Below are positions 26,231 through 39,330 of a stretch of 64,000 nt of DNA, piece by piece. The translations under genes and the position numbers were made by a program. How positions within the stretch are numbered: position 1 is the first letter of the stretch; each line of letters begins with the position of its first letter. The notes beneath the pieces are model-generated. The model saw only the letters and a program-made list of their open reading frames with translations, ran no database searches and was not told where the DNA came from. This DNA comes from Pyxicephalus adspersus (Eukaryota; Chordata; Amphibia; Anura; Pyxicephalidae), in contig NC_092862.1 of NCBI RefSeq assembly GCF_032062135.1, positions 48,457,015 through 48,521,014 on the forward strand, in the 5' to 3' direction.

Positions 26231-29200
26231 GCTGATAGTCCTGTGCTCCCAACACCCCCCATTCCTCTGTCACTGCGCAGAGCTGCCCCCCTCCAGTGCC
26301 CCTGCTACCCCCCCCCTTTAATGCCCCTGTGTTATTCATCCTCGCTAATGTGTCCCCAGGTCTCTGTTCTCCCCCTGCACATAGACAGATCTGGGGTTCA
26401 CTCGCTTCTCCTGTGCTTTTTTCATGTAGAATTGAATCATATATTTCTAGTAGAGAGCCATCTGTAGTATTTAAAAGAGGAGCTGTCAATTTCTGCATCT
26501 GATGTGCTGTCATTATTTTTTTGCAATTTGTTGGTGTTCTTGGCCCTTACAAATCTGATATCCAAATATTAAAAGAATACCTTGCACCCAGGGAATCGTA
26601 GGACAGATGCTGGGTCCTTGTTATGTCAGAACTCCACATGTTGGTGTGGCACATCTGACAGTTCTTCAGAGTCCATGTGTTTCCTCTCACATCTCAGGAG
26701 GCTGAACTATTCAATACCAAGACATTTCAGAAACTTCCTTTAGTCGTTGTGGTTTATCAGATCCTTAGGTTTTTGTGTACCAGTCTGTACAACCCTGACC
26801 TTATTATGCTGGCTGATCCAATTGTCCCACATTTATTTTCTTACCAGCAGCAGATTAACTATATTAATCCCAAGTGATTTGGGGGCTGTGTTTTTTTGAT
26901 TTCCCCAAACAATGGCAGACGGTGACACAAAAGCATGCTATGCTGACGCAGGGTATAACAAAAAAAAAAAAGAGAAAAGGTCGGCGCTGAGTAAAATTGT
27001 TTTTTCGCAACATCACAGTAAATACTTTTTAATGGGGCAGTGTAAAAAATTCTCAGTCTATTCCAGTTCTTTGTATGTACACATTGACGTTCGTTTTTAC
27101 AAAGATTGTGACGTAGTTGTAGGATTTTATTGGTGTGTTTTTTTGTTTTTTCATCAGCCTGCTTGTAGTTGTGTTTAATTGCATCATAAAGTGTTTCCTG
27201 GGTTTTTCTGCCATGCTTCTTTCTGTGGTATGTTTCTTCTCTTGTGTTTTTATCTTGGGGGAGATCCAGGTCACCAGAGTGCAGAAGCTGCTGCTTTTTT
27301 ACTCCTGTTGGTGAAATAGACAGATGTCACCCCTGGCACCATCCTGTAGCTCAGGTTATTGTGTCCTTTGTTTGCCTCGGGTTAGATCCATGTCTGGAGA
27401 GGTAAAGATATATTTGTATTCTGTACGCTATTGTACACAGGAATGATTTGTTTGTGCCAATTTAGGTGGTGTTGTGGCTGTGCGGGGTGTTTTGTTGCTG
27501 CGGATTGGTCATAGAAGAGCAGCAGGAATGGCTGCTGAATGTGTCACTGCCCATCTGCCTGCATTACTATTGCTCCAGGCTGCTGTATTCTTAGCTGCCC
27601 AACCTCTGTGTTCAATGCTTTTACTTTTACTTTTATCATGTACACGAGTAATGCAGGTAATATGTACAGTTCATCCTACAAAAGTAACGAACCTTCCCTA
27701 AAGAATTAGACTTTCACAGCTTGCTAACATCAATTGTTTTGTTCATACAAAATGTAAATGTGTTCTGGCCTGGTTGTGTTGCTGCAAATTCTTGTGCAAG
27801 ATTATTTTGTATTTTTTTAAATATATTTATAAAGCTTAAAGTGATTATCTTTCAGGTCCGTGTCCATCAGATTCTGTGTAATAAAAGCTGAGGGAGAAAG
27901 GGGGTGTGTGTACCTAGTCTCTCCAGGCGAGCATCCAGAGACAATGCAACTCAGGCATGAATGCCGCATAGAATGGAAGAAATGGCACATCTTAGCAGTA
28001 AGCTCGCCAGCAGCATTTTGACATGGCATTGACTCATGCTTGCTGCTGTTTTGCTTCTGCATTCATGCCCTACTTGGCTTGTGCCTGATCTTGTATCTGG
28101 CATGGGCTTGACTACTCCACCTTCTTTTCGAGTGTATAACTGAAACGTTGCTGTGTCTTTGAAACTAGAAGAATTCCTAGCTATTCTGTGTGGCAACAAA
28201 TAGGCAGTACCAAACAGTAAACATATCTGTAAGTCATTTTGTGGCTAGTGTGACTGGAGCTAGGCAAATCCCTTTCGGCTGCTGCTGCTTTCTTTATTTC
28301 TTTACCTTGAAATCTCCAGGAACCACGGTTTAATTTCAGCTTTTGACTTTAAATGGTTGTTTTAGTCCTTACAATTTTGTGTTCACAGGAGCACATCATA
28401 TGTGTTATAGAGTGCATTTCCACTGATATTTAATGTCAACCCAACACACATTCATGCACAGTGCAAATACACAGTAAGGCTTTGGCCACCCTATGACTGC
28501 TATGTTAAGAATGCATCACTTTGCTGTATGCTCCTATTAATGTGCTGCGTTAGGGTAACCTATTTAAATGGGCTGCCCAGTGCATCTCATTGCTCACAAA
28601 TATAGTGAATACTTCTCGTTTTTTAATGCACAGTGCACTTTCGAGTTGTGCTGTAGTGCATTAATAAGGTGTGTTTGGAGTGTTAAAAACAATGAATTGC
28701 ATCACAGCACACTAACTAGATAATAAAACTACATTTTGTTCTGGACATTGGTGCTACTGCCGGTATTGTGGACACCCGAATGGGATCACACAAGGTGTAA
28801 GTGTTGCACCTAACTAGCTTGCTTGTGGCATTCAGTCCCATAGCTCTGTGTTGTCCAGTGTAGCAGCTTGCATGTACCTTTTAACATGCACTGCATAAGG
28901 TTTTGTAATTGCTAGGTATTGTAAAAAAAAAATAATAATAATTAACGAGGAATTTGTTTCTGAGATTATGTGACAGGTTCAAAAATGTGCGAAGATGCCT
29001 AAAAACTACTAATCTTTTTAACAGATTATACTGTTATTTGAGATACCTAGGACATATGTATGAGATAAACCAGCAAAACCTATGCAAATTGCTTGTGCTT
29101 AACACTAAAAAGCTACATTGGTAATTGGCTTGGAAATTAAAATAGTCCTTTTACTTGAATTTACATTTTGCTGCTTGAAAAGATATGTACAAAAGAAGAT

Positions 29201-29327
29201 CTTAATTCTGGACATTTATTAGGAAAAAATAATTGTGGGGGGGGGGGTCACAAGGCACTGTATGGAGCAAGCTAATGTTTGATCCTTCTTTGTGTTTGCA
29301 AAGTATCCCTCATGTATGGCCTGCCTA

Positions 29328-29749
29328 AGGCTACGTACACACGTGCAATAATTGTCATTGGAAATGAAGGATTAGCGACTGATCGTTCGATAATCGTTAA
29401 CAAAAAAAATGCACAGCGACGCAGATGAATGAGGAGTGTCGTTGGAAACGAATGAATGTCCTGGCAGATACATTTGGGCGACGATTGTTCACTATCTATT
29501 GTGTGTATTGTCATTCAGTGATAGTGGATTGTTCTGCAGTACACTTTCTCCAGTAAGCGTCACTTCCTGCATCGTTCAAACGATCGTATCTAGTGTGTGT
29601 ACATATTTGGTGGATTATATTTAAACGATTGTATCGTTACAGCATGTACAGAATTGTGCACAATACGAATGTTCAAAATAATAGTTAACAATCTTTGATC
29701 TGTTGTTAGTCCTTTCTGACAACAATTATTGCATGTGTGTACCTAGCCT
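29328..29749. mobile_element. TA-flanked inverted-repeat element (left of tandem pair)
   Basis: The left end is AGGCTACGTACACACGTGC, preceded by TA (29,326-29,327). The right end is GCATGTGTGTACCTAGCCT. The terminal arms extend inwards as CAATAATTGTC and GACAACAATTATTG. It is non-coding, with many CGATCGTT-like words. Its right end abuts the next element. Confidence 0.85.
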
Positions 29750-29750
29750 A

Positions 29751-30175
29751 AAGCTACGTACACACTTCCAATTATTATCGTCGGAAAACGAACGACGAAC
29801 GTTCCTGCACGATATATATGAACGATCGTATAGCACCGATACTGCACATAGAGTTAACGACACGATCGTTCGTAGATATTGTACACACAATAGATACGAT
29901 CGTTTAAGCGATAGAGGAACTATGTGCACGACAGGAAAGTGAACGGACGTTCGTTCATCACGCATGCTCAGGCCATGGACGATCAACGAACGACCGTACA
30001 CACGAACGATGTTCAACGATCGTCGTCCAATCCGATCCGCCGGTCCGGTCGTTCGTTTCCAGCGACTTTCCTCGTTCGTCGGCGTCGTTGGTTACTTTTT
30101 TACGAACGATTTTTTGCCCAATCGATCGTTCGTCGTTCGATTGGAACGATAAAAATTGGAAGTGTGTACGCACCT
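29751..30175. mobile_element. TA-flanked inverted-repeat element (right of tandem pair)
   Basis: The left end is AAGCTACGTACACACTTCCA and the right end TGGAAGTGTGTACGCACCT, followed by TA. The arms continue as ATTATTATCG and CGATAAAAAT. The interior is packed with AACGATCGT and ACGAACGAC words, with local self-complementarity. It is non-coding. Confidence 0.85.
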
Positions 30176-32059
30176 TAAGGCTTGATTCACTCCTTTTCCC
30201 CCTTTACACTCTACAGATCTTTGTATAAGTGTTGTAATTTGGCAGTATTGTCACCATTACACCTAATAAACAGATTAATATGTAAATAAACACAGACATA
30301 CTGGTAAACTTCTATTTTTACCACTATTTAAAACAATGGCTAACCTTTGCATATGTGGTAATGTGTCAATAAATACTAATCGGGGGGGCCCCTTAGGAGT
30401 TCTAAGGATTCTTTTTGTTTGTGTTATTTTAACTCATTTACTGTTATTTGTAGCAATTGTGTGATATACATTGAATAAGTGTGTGGGTTCTGATCTGTAA
30501 TATGCACTATTGTATATTTCCTTTGTTATGCAATGTCATATCAGCATGACAAAATGGCAAAAGATTTAAAATAACTACAAAAATATAAATACATAATTAA
30601 TTTTAGTCACTTTCTACTGAAATATTTAGCCATAAGTTGACAATTGCAAATATACAATACCACAAAATCAATGTGCTGCAGATGAGGTTATTGCTGACAA
30701 GCAAATAAACTGATTTGTAGCATTAGGCTATCATAATCTATCTTGTATTGGTTTATCTGTGCGTTTGTTTTTTCTTTATGGTTTTAATTTACCTAATAAT
30801 TTAATTGTAAAGAGCCAGAAAAGGAAAGGATGCTGCAAACATATCTCTTTGTCCACTGAATAGCTGCATATAAAGAAGGTATATGCATGCTCAAGTATTC
30901 TTTTGTTCTCAGAGTTTGTGCTACTATGAATTTGTCGTCCCCATGCATTTTATGCATTGGTATTTTACCTTTTCTCCGTTATTGTTGAAATTCTGTATCC
31001 CAGCTCATATGGTGTGGATTATTAGTAGAATACAGACTGAGCTGTAGTTGTTGGGTAATGTTCTTGCTGACGCAAAGGTGATGCTGACCTACACAGAGCG
31101 TATACGTCTCAACAATACCCATTGCATATTAATTGCTTTGTGCTCTGTAAACCTTTTTGATATGGTAAAAAATTGCAGTGTAACCTTTCAGTATTAAAAA
31201 AAAATTACATTGCATACCTTACCATTTTATTAGGCAAAATTACCTAGTTTTCTGTTTCTGACTGGGTGTTTTAAATTTAGAACCCCAATATTAAATCTGT
31301 GCTGAGACTTTTTTTTTTTTTTTTTTGCTTTGCAAAACCATGTTTATTTCCTGCTGTAGTCAAAACCTTTGTATTTTGTTTCCTTGCTCTTTCTTGGTAC
31401 TGCAGCTGTTGTGTGTCCTTGAATTATTTCTGCAGCTTTTCAAATGGCTGCTCAGCACTTTAGATGTTCAGTATTTCTACTTTATTGGCTTTATTTATTT
31501 TTATTGCTAGTGGCCTTTGCTTTGGGCTACCTGAGGTTTATATGATACAGTATTGATTGTGAATTTAAATATATGTGACTATAAATCCTAGTATTTTTGT
31601 GCCACAAAAACTATTGTTTCTAGCTGTGTTATTTGAGATGTGCTAATAACTGCTTTATTTCTAATTGTGTGTGCTTTTTTCCATATATATTCATGCTGTA
31701 AATGTATAATAACAGATGGCTTGTATGCATAGCGTTTTTACCAACATGCCCCGGTTCAAATTGAACAAAATGTCAATTCCATGAGTGCATTTATCCATTC
31801 AGAGTGTGTTGACAGCAGTACAGATATTTTTAAGTATAGCTCCAGCAGAGGACGTTCTTAATCATTTTTTTCTTTCTTCTTTGTCCTACCTGGGTTTCCA
31901 GGTACATAGTGATACCCTAACTTTCCTTTTACATCAGTTGTGCAGCTAGTACCCCTCTTGTGTTTTCCTGATTTATCACCTGCAACAAGGAATTCAAATG
32001 TTGTTTTGGGGTTAGGACCATTCCATTTATAAAATATGCATAACATTTTAAAGGTGCAA

Positions 32060-32770
32060 TATATGATTTTATTATATGAATATATGACACAAACAAAAAA
32101 TAGAAATAATCAATGTGCAAAAGTACATTCACATTTACGGTTACAGCTGCAAGTCACATAGATTCAGCTCTGAGTTTTGACAGGGCCATTCCAAGATATT
32201 CAAATGTTTCCCTTAACACTCCATTGTAGTTTCAGCAGTATAGTTAGGGTCATTGTCCTGTCTAAAGGTGAATAGTGGCCCTGTGACAAATCTCTGGCAG
32301 ACTGAAATATTTTACTTTTTTTCTGGCCACTCTTCCATAATGTCCCACCCTATGGAGTGTACAGATACTCCCATCTCTGCTATGGATATTTGCATCTCAT
32401 TCAGTATTTTTTGGTGCCCTCATTGGACCTTACATTAATGCCCTGTTGAGTCTTTATGTTGTTTGTTTAGTGGTGTGGCATAGCCAGGGGCCTTTCAGAA
32501 CCAACCTATTTTCTGCATATTCAGATATCATTTGACAAGTCATGTGACACTTTATTTGGCACACAGGTGGACCCTAATCAACTAATTATGTGGCCAATTA
32601 AGATAATTAATTGTATTAGATATATTTAGCTTATATACGTGTGATATTTTTGTCACTAATTCACACTGTTTTGTCAGGTCCATTACATATAAGGGAAACA
32701 AAATTTTATTTTTAGGTTGTAATGTGACAGAACGGGACAAAGACTATGTAGGATGAATACATGACTGCAA
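32060..32770 (-). mobile_element. Tc1-like transposon remnant 3, internally deleted
   Basis: GTGCAAAAGTACATTCAC at 32,117 and ATGTGACAGAACGGGAC... GAATACATGA near 32,722-32,763 resemble the ends of a Tc1 lineage, which typically carry 'gtgcaaaagtattcac'. On the minus strand, ILEWPCQ near 32,200 matches the LEWPSQSPDLNP motif of Tc1 transposases. GGGTCATTGTCCTG, CTGGCAGACTGAAA and TTCTGGCCACTCTTCC are further landmarks. Large internal deletions remove most of the coding region. Confidence 0.75.
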
Positions 32771-33194
32771 TTGAAAAAGTCATCAGAAGTAGACCCAATG
32801 TGCTGTATATCACCCCTCCCCTTCTCTGTTGTTTAATCCTTTGTGGTGCTGAGGGGAGTGATGGTTACTCAGCTCTGCCATCATAGAATACCTACATGTT
32901 TGATTAGGAGTCAAAGAAACTGTTTGTTAATAGTAATGAAATATCCACCCTGTCGATTTTGACATGGCTACATGCCTAATAAATATGAATGACAAATTTG
33001 TGGTATTTCACCAATTAGTGGGACTTTTCAGGTAGCATCAGAACAGAAATCATTTTATCAAAATATAAATGAACTCACTTTATTAAATAACATTAAAAAT
33101 CACACCATCATAAAATTAATATTAAAACAACAAAACAAACACAAGGTTCCATATTCCTGTCAGGGTCACCTTAAAAGAGTGCACCCAGTTTTTC

Positions 33195-33227
33195 TACGCA
33201 TTTCACAAGGTAAATCCGCCTCTTCAG
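33195..33227 (-). ncRNA. Hammerhead-ribozyme-like motif 2
   Basis: On the minus strand this reads CTGAAGA, a 16-base stem II/loop segment, then GAAATGCGTA. The first core block and GAAA match the hammerhead consensus exactly and the cleavage triplet would be GTA. Stem I arms are perfectly complementary over six pairs (UUUUUC before the core, GAAAAA after GTA). Stem II pairs poorly, so activity is doubtful. Confidence 0.45.
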
Positions 33228-33291
33228 GAAAAATAGGGATATCTCTTGTTTGTGGACAAAAGGTACCCCTCCTATACAGGATGGGATATGG

Positions 33292-33293
<2 letters not shown>

Positions 33294-33335
<42 letters not shown>
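33294..33335. repeat. (GT)21 microsatellite
   Basis: An uninterrupted GT dinucleotide run of 42 bases, close to the hammerhead-like motif 2. Confidence 0.98.
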
Positions 33336-33337
<2 letters not shown>

Positions 33338-33550
33338 ACGGACCGGTCTAGCCTAAACAGACAGGTTGCTAAGCCAGATTTGTAAAAGTAATGAGAGAGA
33401 GAAAAAGGCACTGCCTGTCTGAACAAACCCGTGTGTCTGAGCCAAGGGAGCAGCAGTCTGTGTGGGAACATCACCTACTTGGGAAATCTGTAAACTTGTT
33501 TTTTTTTTTTTTTTTGTTTTTTTTTATATAAAAGTGGGCTTAAAGCCCTA

Positions 33551-34390
33551 AAACACTCCTAGGTATGTTCACTAGGTTGAAAGGTTAGAAGCAAAAGAGA
33601 AGACAGGGTCTTTCTAGGCACAAAAATAAAGTTGTATTGTAAATTCAATAAGCAATACTTAGAGACTAACAGAGAAAACATAACAGTTTCAAAAATAGGT
33701 CACAATCTTTTCTTGTGATACAAACAGTATAACATTGGCCCCAAGAGTCGCTTTAACATAAGAAAAAACTCAACTCAAAACCAAAAAATTGTTTGTTGGT
33801 GTAAGCATTCACAATTTGGCCCAAGGGGGCTCTAGACATCAGGCATCTAGCCAATCATGTAAATTTGTTGCCATACAAATAATACAATCTCCAATCATTT
33901 GTTCATGTTGATAGCTGTACCCGACGCGTTTCGCCCTAAAAGGCTTCCCTAGGGGTATCGGTTTATCAACAGATCTTTGGCACAAAGTAATTAAGTATGG
34001 TCTTGTAGAACAGGTGGCAATGCTAGTTGCAAATGTAGGGAGGAAATGATGCCTCCAAATTGAGTTTTAAATGAGGTAATAACAGCATCTCTCCAATGAT
34101 AGGAACAGTGGTTTCAGTATATCTGGTAAGAGTCCCAATGAGGATGGTATTGGGAAATAAATCTGCGTGGGGAGCCCCAAATCGGCGTTATATTGTCTCC
34201 AGGTCCTGGTGGATGTGTGCAGAGGAGCCTTCCTACAACTTTATTTTTTGTGCCTAGAAAGACCCTGCTTTCTCTTTTCCTTCTAATCTTTCATTCATTG
34301 AACAAGTGTTGGCACTCAGTCCTATAAATATTCTTATTATATTATAACCACTACTGACACTCTTAAACACTCTAAAGTGTTCACTAGGTT
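33551..34390. repeat. Element with nested direct and inverted repeats around a hammerhead-like site
   Basis: A direct repeat frames the unit: AAACACTCCTAGGTATGTTC-ACTAGGTT at 33,551-33,578 and a similar AAACACTCTAAAGTGTTCAC-TAGGTT at 34,365-34,390. Inside it an inverted repeat of about 53 bp has arms at 33,584-33,636 and 34,234-34,288 sharing AGGGTCTTTCTAGGCACAAA. The hammerhead-like motif 3 lies between the arms. No open frame of interest is present. Confidence 0.6.
33923..33952 (-). ncRNA. Hammerhead-ribozyme-like motif 3
   Basis: On the minus strand this reads CTAGGGA, then AGCC-TTTTA-GGGC, then GAAACGCGTC. GAAA, the palindromic ACGCGT stem III and the GTC cleavage triplet are intact. The first block differs from CTGANGA by a two-base change (GA to AG). 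Stem I arms UACCC and GGGUA are perfectly complementary over five pairs. Confidence 0.45.
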
Positions 34391-37372
34391 ACTAAAGAGC
34401 TCTCTGTTTAGTTAATCTCAAAGACAATTTTACACACCTTACATAAAGTTTGTATTTTATAATCAAGTGTATGTGGCATTCATTGTTATCCTGTCAAATA
34501 CACATCATTATAGCACTTTTAGTTTGCTACAGCATTCATTGTATTTTTATTTAGTAGACAGCACTTGATATAACCTTTTAAAAGGTTTTTACCTACACAC
34601 ATGGACAATGTAGTTTAAGCTAATTAACCAAGCAGCATGATTTTGGATAGTTGGAAGAGATGGACAATTCATAGGAAACACAAGCAAATACAGGAGCACA
34701 CACTCCATTCATATGTTGTGCCTATTAAAAAATTAAATCCATCATTCAATAATGTCAGTATACATTGCTAACTCATAGCCCATAATGCAGGTGAAATAGT
34801 AACGTCTAAGATTGCTGGTTACTTTGGGAAATAAGGGCAGTTAATATTAGTACTACACTCTCCACGAAAACATGTACACTGACACTGGCTAATTCGAAAT
34901 ATAAAACCCCTGGACAACATTCAAGTATTTTAATCCAACTCTCCAAGCACAGGAAAGATCGGGCAATCTCAGCATGACGGTGCTTATTTTGCATATGTTC
35001 ACAGAAATGCGTTATTAACTTTGTATTGTATTGGCTGGATACAGGTTTTTTTTTCAGTATGTTGAATTGTTTTTGGGCATATCTTGATTGTTTATCTTTC
35101 TACATCGCTTTATTAACATTACAAGGAAACTATTATAATGTTTTCAAATTTTTTACAAAGAGGAAAAAATAAAAACGTAATTGCAAGTATTCATTCCCCT
35201 GCTGCTCACCAAAACTTTAACTGGGAAAAGAGCATTATTCTGAAAGGCCATGAAGAAGGCAATGGTAAATATGAATAGACTGCAGAGTTCCCTACCTAAG
35301 GTTAATTAGCCAAATAAAGTCTTGCCTAAAAATTGAGATGGAAGATCAACTTGGCCACTGTTCACTCTGATTCAAAATGACGGTTTGAAATTTTTGAGAC
35401 ATGGACAAATATGTTGTTTAACCATTTGAGATCTTGTACCTTTCTAGACCAGAGCCATTTTTACATTTTCATTTCCAGCCTGTTTGGCAATTTTTTTTCG
35501 TTACTTAAGATGACAAAATAATACATACATTGTAGGCTCTGTTTGTAAAAATCTTTTGTCCCCCATGTAATCAATAATAAAAAAATACATTTTTTTCTGA
35601 CCAGTACTTTTAAATATGAGTTGTTTTTCTATAAAACATAAAGTATACAGTTCTTTCTTTTAAAATTATACATTTCTTGTACAAAGCATGGCAGAGTTAT
35701 TTGCAAACAAGGGCCTTTCTTTTTGCTGCTAATGCTTCAAGACTGAGCTCTTGCTACCCGGGAGATGTTGTAAAACCTGTTGTCTGACCCTGAGACCTGC
35801 TTCTTTTTTTGGACACCTGCTCTTACATTCCCTGCTAACAATGGTCTGGTTTCTGGTGAACCCTAAACCTAGGTCATGCTCATTTTCAAAGTTACAAAAA
35901 CAAACTCTGCTAATTAAGTCTTCAGCATCACAGCCTTAGTAGGTAGCAAGGCTCACAGGGTTGGGTGGGATCTGAGGAGGTACGGACTGCACTATTTGCA
36001 GATGGCTTTCTTTTAAGTTCCAAGTGTCCTAACAACATCCCAGTCAAAAAGAATATACTGTACACCCTCAACTTTGGATTCTCCAAAGAATACAAGAATG
36101 AGGTCTGTTACCAAAACTCTAAATGTGATAACACATGCTTTTGAAGTGTCCAGGGACCATAAAGTTTATCCTTTATTTGAATAGGTAAAACCCCCAACCG
36201 TGTTATTTCATCTCAACTATACTTCTCTCTTGGCTAATTGCTCACTTAGCAAGATCACTATTTGTCAGAATTTGTCTCCTCAAAATGGTTAACTTCCCTT
36301 AATTACTGTATCCTATGCAGAATATTCCACTGCTTAAACATTTATATTATATTCTGAAATTGGACCTAGATTCTAGCTTCCTTTGCAGGTCAAAAAGGCC
36401 TCTTATTTCCCTCCCCAAACTCATAATACTAAAATTTCTAGGATGAATGGAATTTCTGAAAATCTGTGTTTAGTCTCTCCTGCTTTTTTGCACTACACTT
36501 GTGATTGTCTTGGTTGTGTATTCAAGCTTTTAACTCCAACACATGAGTCAAGAGGAGCATTGACTCATCCTGGCTCTCTCTTAGCTTTGCATATCAGGAT
36601 ATCGGGCTAATGTCCTGCTCAGCAGAGACATGGTTTTGGCATGGTGCAAGGCCAGGAAAAAACTCCTTTAAATATTTTATGTATCCAAACATTTACCCAT
36701 ATTGGGCAGACCTCAGGTTCTTAAACTAACAAGGGTTTGTATTCATACCTACTTGCTGAGCATATCGGGAGTCATCAGGGGATAATGGTTTGCTACCAGA
36801 TCCCCCATTCTATCTTCTATACAGCTTTATTTAAAGGATCCCTATTTAAGGAGGGATTGAATGCCATGCCCAGCAAAGATAAACTTGCACAATGGTTGTT
36901 GTGTAAGTGCAGACTGTTTTTCTTCACCCCTTGCATGTTACACATTTAATGGATGAGTACTGCAAATAGTGGCGGTGTCTGTATAGGTAAAAGTTCCTAG
37001 TTGCAGTACATGCAGGCACACACCAGAGTTTGTGGGAATATAAACCCACATGAGCATGCTTTCACAGTCTTAATCCTACTGGTTCTTATTGTTTTATATT
37101 CATATCACTAAATCCTAAATGGAGTTTCTGGTTAGGGTAATATGTTTTAGCTGAAATGGCAAATGAATAAAGGAAACGCATACTAAAAACAAGTATGTGA
37201 ACTACCATTGGTTACCTGACATTTTGAAAAGGCTGTCTCACTGATAAGTCACCTCAATATTTTGCATCTTATTTTGCTCAATGCCTACAAGATAGGATCT
37301 GCCTGGTAGAGGAAATAAAAAAAGATTCTCTGCATTACCTTGTTATGTTCCATGTTATCTAGGTTGCCCAAA

Positions 37373-37394
37373 GTGTGTGTGTGTGTGTGTGTGT
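37373..37394. repeat. (GT)11 microsatellite
   Basis: An uninterrupted 22-base GT run. Confidence 0.95.
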
Positions 37395-38859
37395 CACTTC
37401 TCTGATCTCCACTACAGCCTTAGGAAACTGAAAAATGAGGCAGGCAGACAAATAAATCTAGGGGTTGTGAAAAGGACAGTCACTGAAAACGAAAGAACAC
37501 TACTGTATTTGTAGTAAGTTTTAATATATTACAGAGAAAGCCTCTAAGCCAGAATTATATTATCCTTTTTGGCAGATATGTTTTACATTTGCGTTATTTC
37601 AAATGCAGCAAAACTCATACCAAGGCATGTTTAAATGCACACTAGATCAAGTTTGTTTTTTTCGCACAAATGCATTGTGGTAAAACTTTTATTGCACAGG
37701 TATCTACAATGAGTTGCCTTAATTTTAATTAAACCACAACATACATACATATGCAGTACATCAATATACATCTGTGCTATAGGACACCAAAACGCACACA
37801 ATGTATTTACTTTTCTGACTTCTGTATCACCTAAGCAATTACTAAATCGGACCTGTTAGGCAATCTGTGCAACCTCCCCTCTCTCTTGCTGCTACAGATT
37901 TAAATCTACTACTTCTTCATTACATGTGTGTTTAGATTGAAATTCTGATTAATCTGTCTCAGTTGACTACCAAAAATAACAGGCACAGGGGTTGTAGATA
38001 AACAGTAAAATTGTTGAATATACTGGAGAGGCAGTCTAGTCTTGTATGCCTAGTGATTTTTGAAATATGTCATAGCTTTGTCAAAAAATAGGCAAAGTTT
38101 CTCTTGGTTGTCCATTTTTACTCCATATTTTTATTTTTACCCAGTTTGTTTTACTAAAATACAACAGGCTTAAAGTGTATGTATACCCCAAATTTTTAGA
38201 TGGATCAGCGAGAGGATAGAACTCCTCAAAGGCTTTATATGGATTTCCTTTCACTAACTGGCAATGACGCACTCTCTCTGATGACCCCTCTGACTGCAGT
38301 ATAGGTAAAATGAGTCCTAATCCTTCCCCACTTCATCCACACTTAGAAAATATTAAAAAGTATAAATATACCTTAATGGACAATTATACAGTATGTATTA
38401 ATGTCTCACATATTAGTTTTATGTTTTCTTGTGTGCAGTTTGCTTGTGTGCATGGTTGAGCCAAAGACTGGGTTTCTGTGACTACAATAGGTCTCAATAA
38501 TAATTTCAAATCTTTCTTTCACCCAATTCCTTTCTGTTTACATGGTCATGCCATTACTTTCTGCTGTCATAACATTATTTTAAAATATATTAGGCAACAT
38601 TTTTTGGGTGCATAGCACAATTTTGTATCCATTCAGATTGACAACTGCTGCTCTAAAAGAATCCTAGGATAGATAAATTATTTCAGACACCACAGAAGAA
38701 ACAGTTTGCGCTAGTTGTCAGCTACCTGGAGCTTGGGTGTTAACTTTAGATGTCTCAAAGGTTTGGGGGACTGCTAGTTGCAAATGTTGTTCATAAGTTA
38801 TATCTTATACCTTTTATAAAAGTATGATGTCCCAAGAAGGCATGCAGTATTTCATTAAT

Positions 38860-38990
38860 TCCAGGCACACACAGGGGAAGCTGGGATTGCCGGCTTTTCT
38901 CATCTCCATGTTTTGCCAGATACTTGGGACAATCAGCCAGGTAGGCTTGTGTATTTCTAAAAGTGGAACTTCAGTTCCACTTTAAATTAC
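38860..38990. repeat. Dispersed repeat, 'gtggaact' family fragment
   Basis: It ends with AAAAGTGGAACTTCAGTTCC-ACTTTAA, a palindromic GTGGAACTTCAGTTCCAC, after CAATCAGCCAGGTAGGC. Only the terminal part is present. Confidence 0.4.
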
Positions 38991-39098
38991 TAGTTGCTGA
39001 GCCACATTTCTGAGTAGCCTAATGCATAAATAAACATGGAGTTTTATTTTTGATAGTTGAATTATGAGATTTGTATGTAGGAATATTTTTGCTTCGAG

Positions 39099-39330
39099 TT
39101 AAAGTGGAAGTAAACCCAAAACAAATAAAAATCACACTTAACCTTCAATTCCGCAGATCAGTCTATCTGTCGGGAGGTTTCTTCTGTCGGGTCCTGCTTC
39201 GTCCTGCTATCCGTCTTTGGCCCTCTTCGGCAGGCTCCGATATTTTCTTCTCTCTTCTTCCAGGTTCTTCTTCCTGCGACTGCTCGCACTTGGCAATGAA
39301 AGTTAGCGTATACTTATATGTTAAATGTGT
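39099..39330. repeat. Dispersed repeat, 'aagtaaaccc' family, 5' part
   Basis: It begins TTAAAGTGGAAGTAAACCCA and contains CCGCAGATCAGTCTATCTG, then a pyrimidine-rich TTCTTCTCTC region. It shares about 90 leading bases with the copy at 6,249. The matching 3' end may be the block at 40.56-40.78 kb, which would make a 1.7-kb element. Confidence 0.5.

Noticed and set aside
35930..36980. Possible L1/Tx1-type reverse-transcriptase remnant (ALFADGFLLSS-like near 35,988) with an inverted GCACTATTTGCAG at both sides
   Set aside because: Only one short phrase fits and stops are everywhere downstream. The 11-13 base inverted match is within chance for a region this size.
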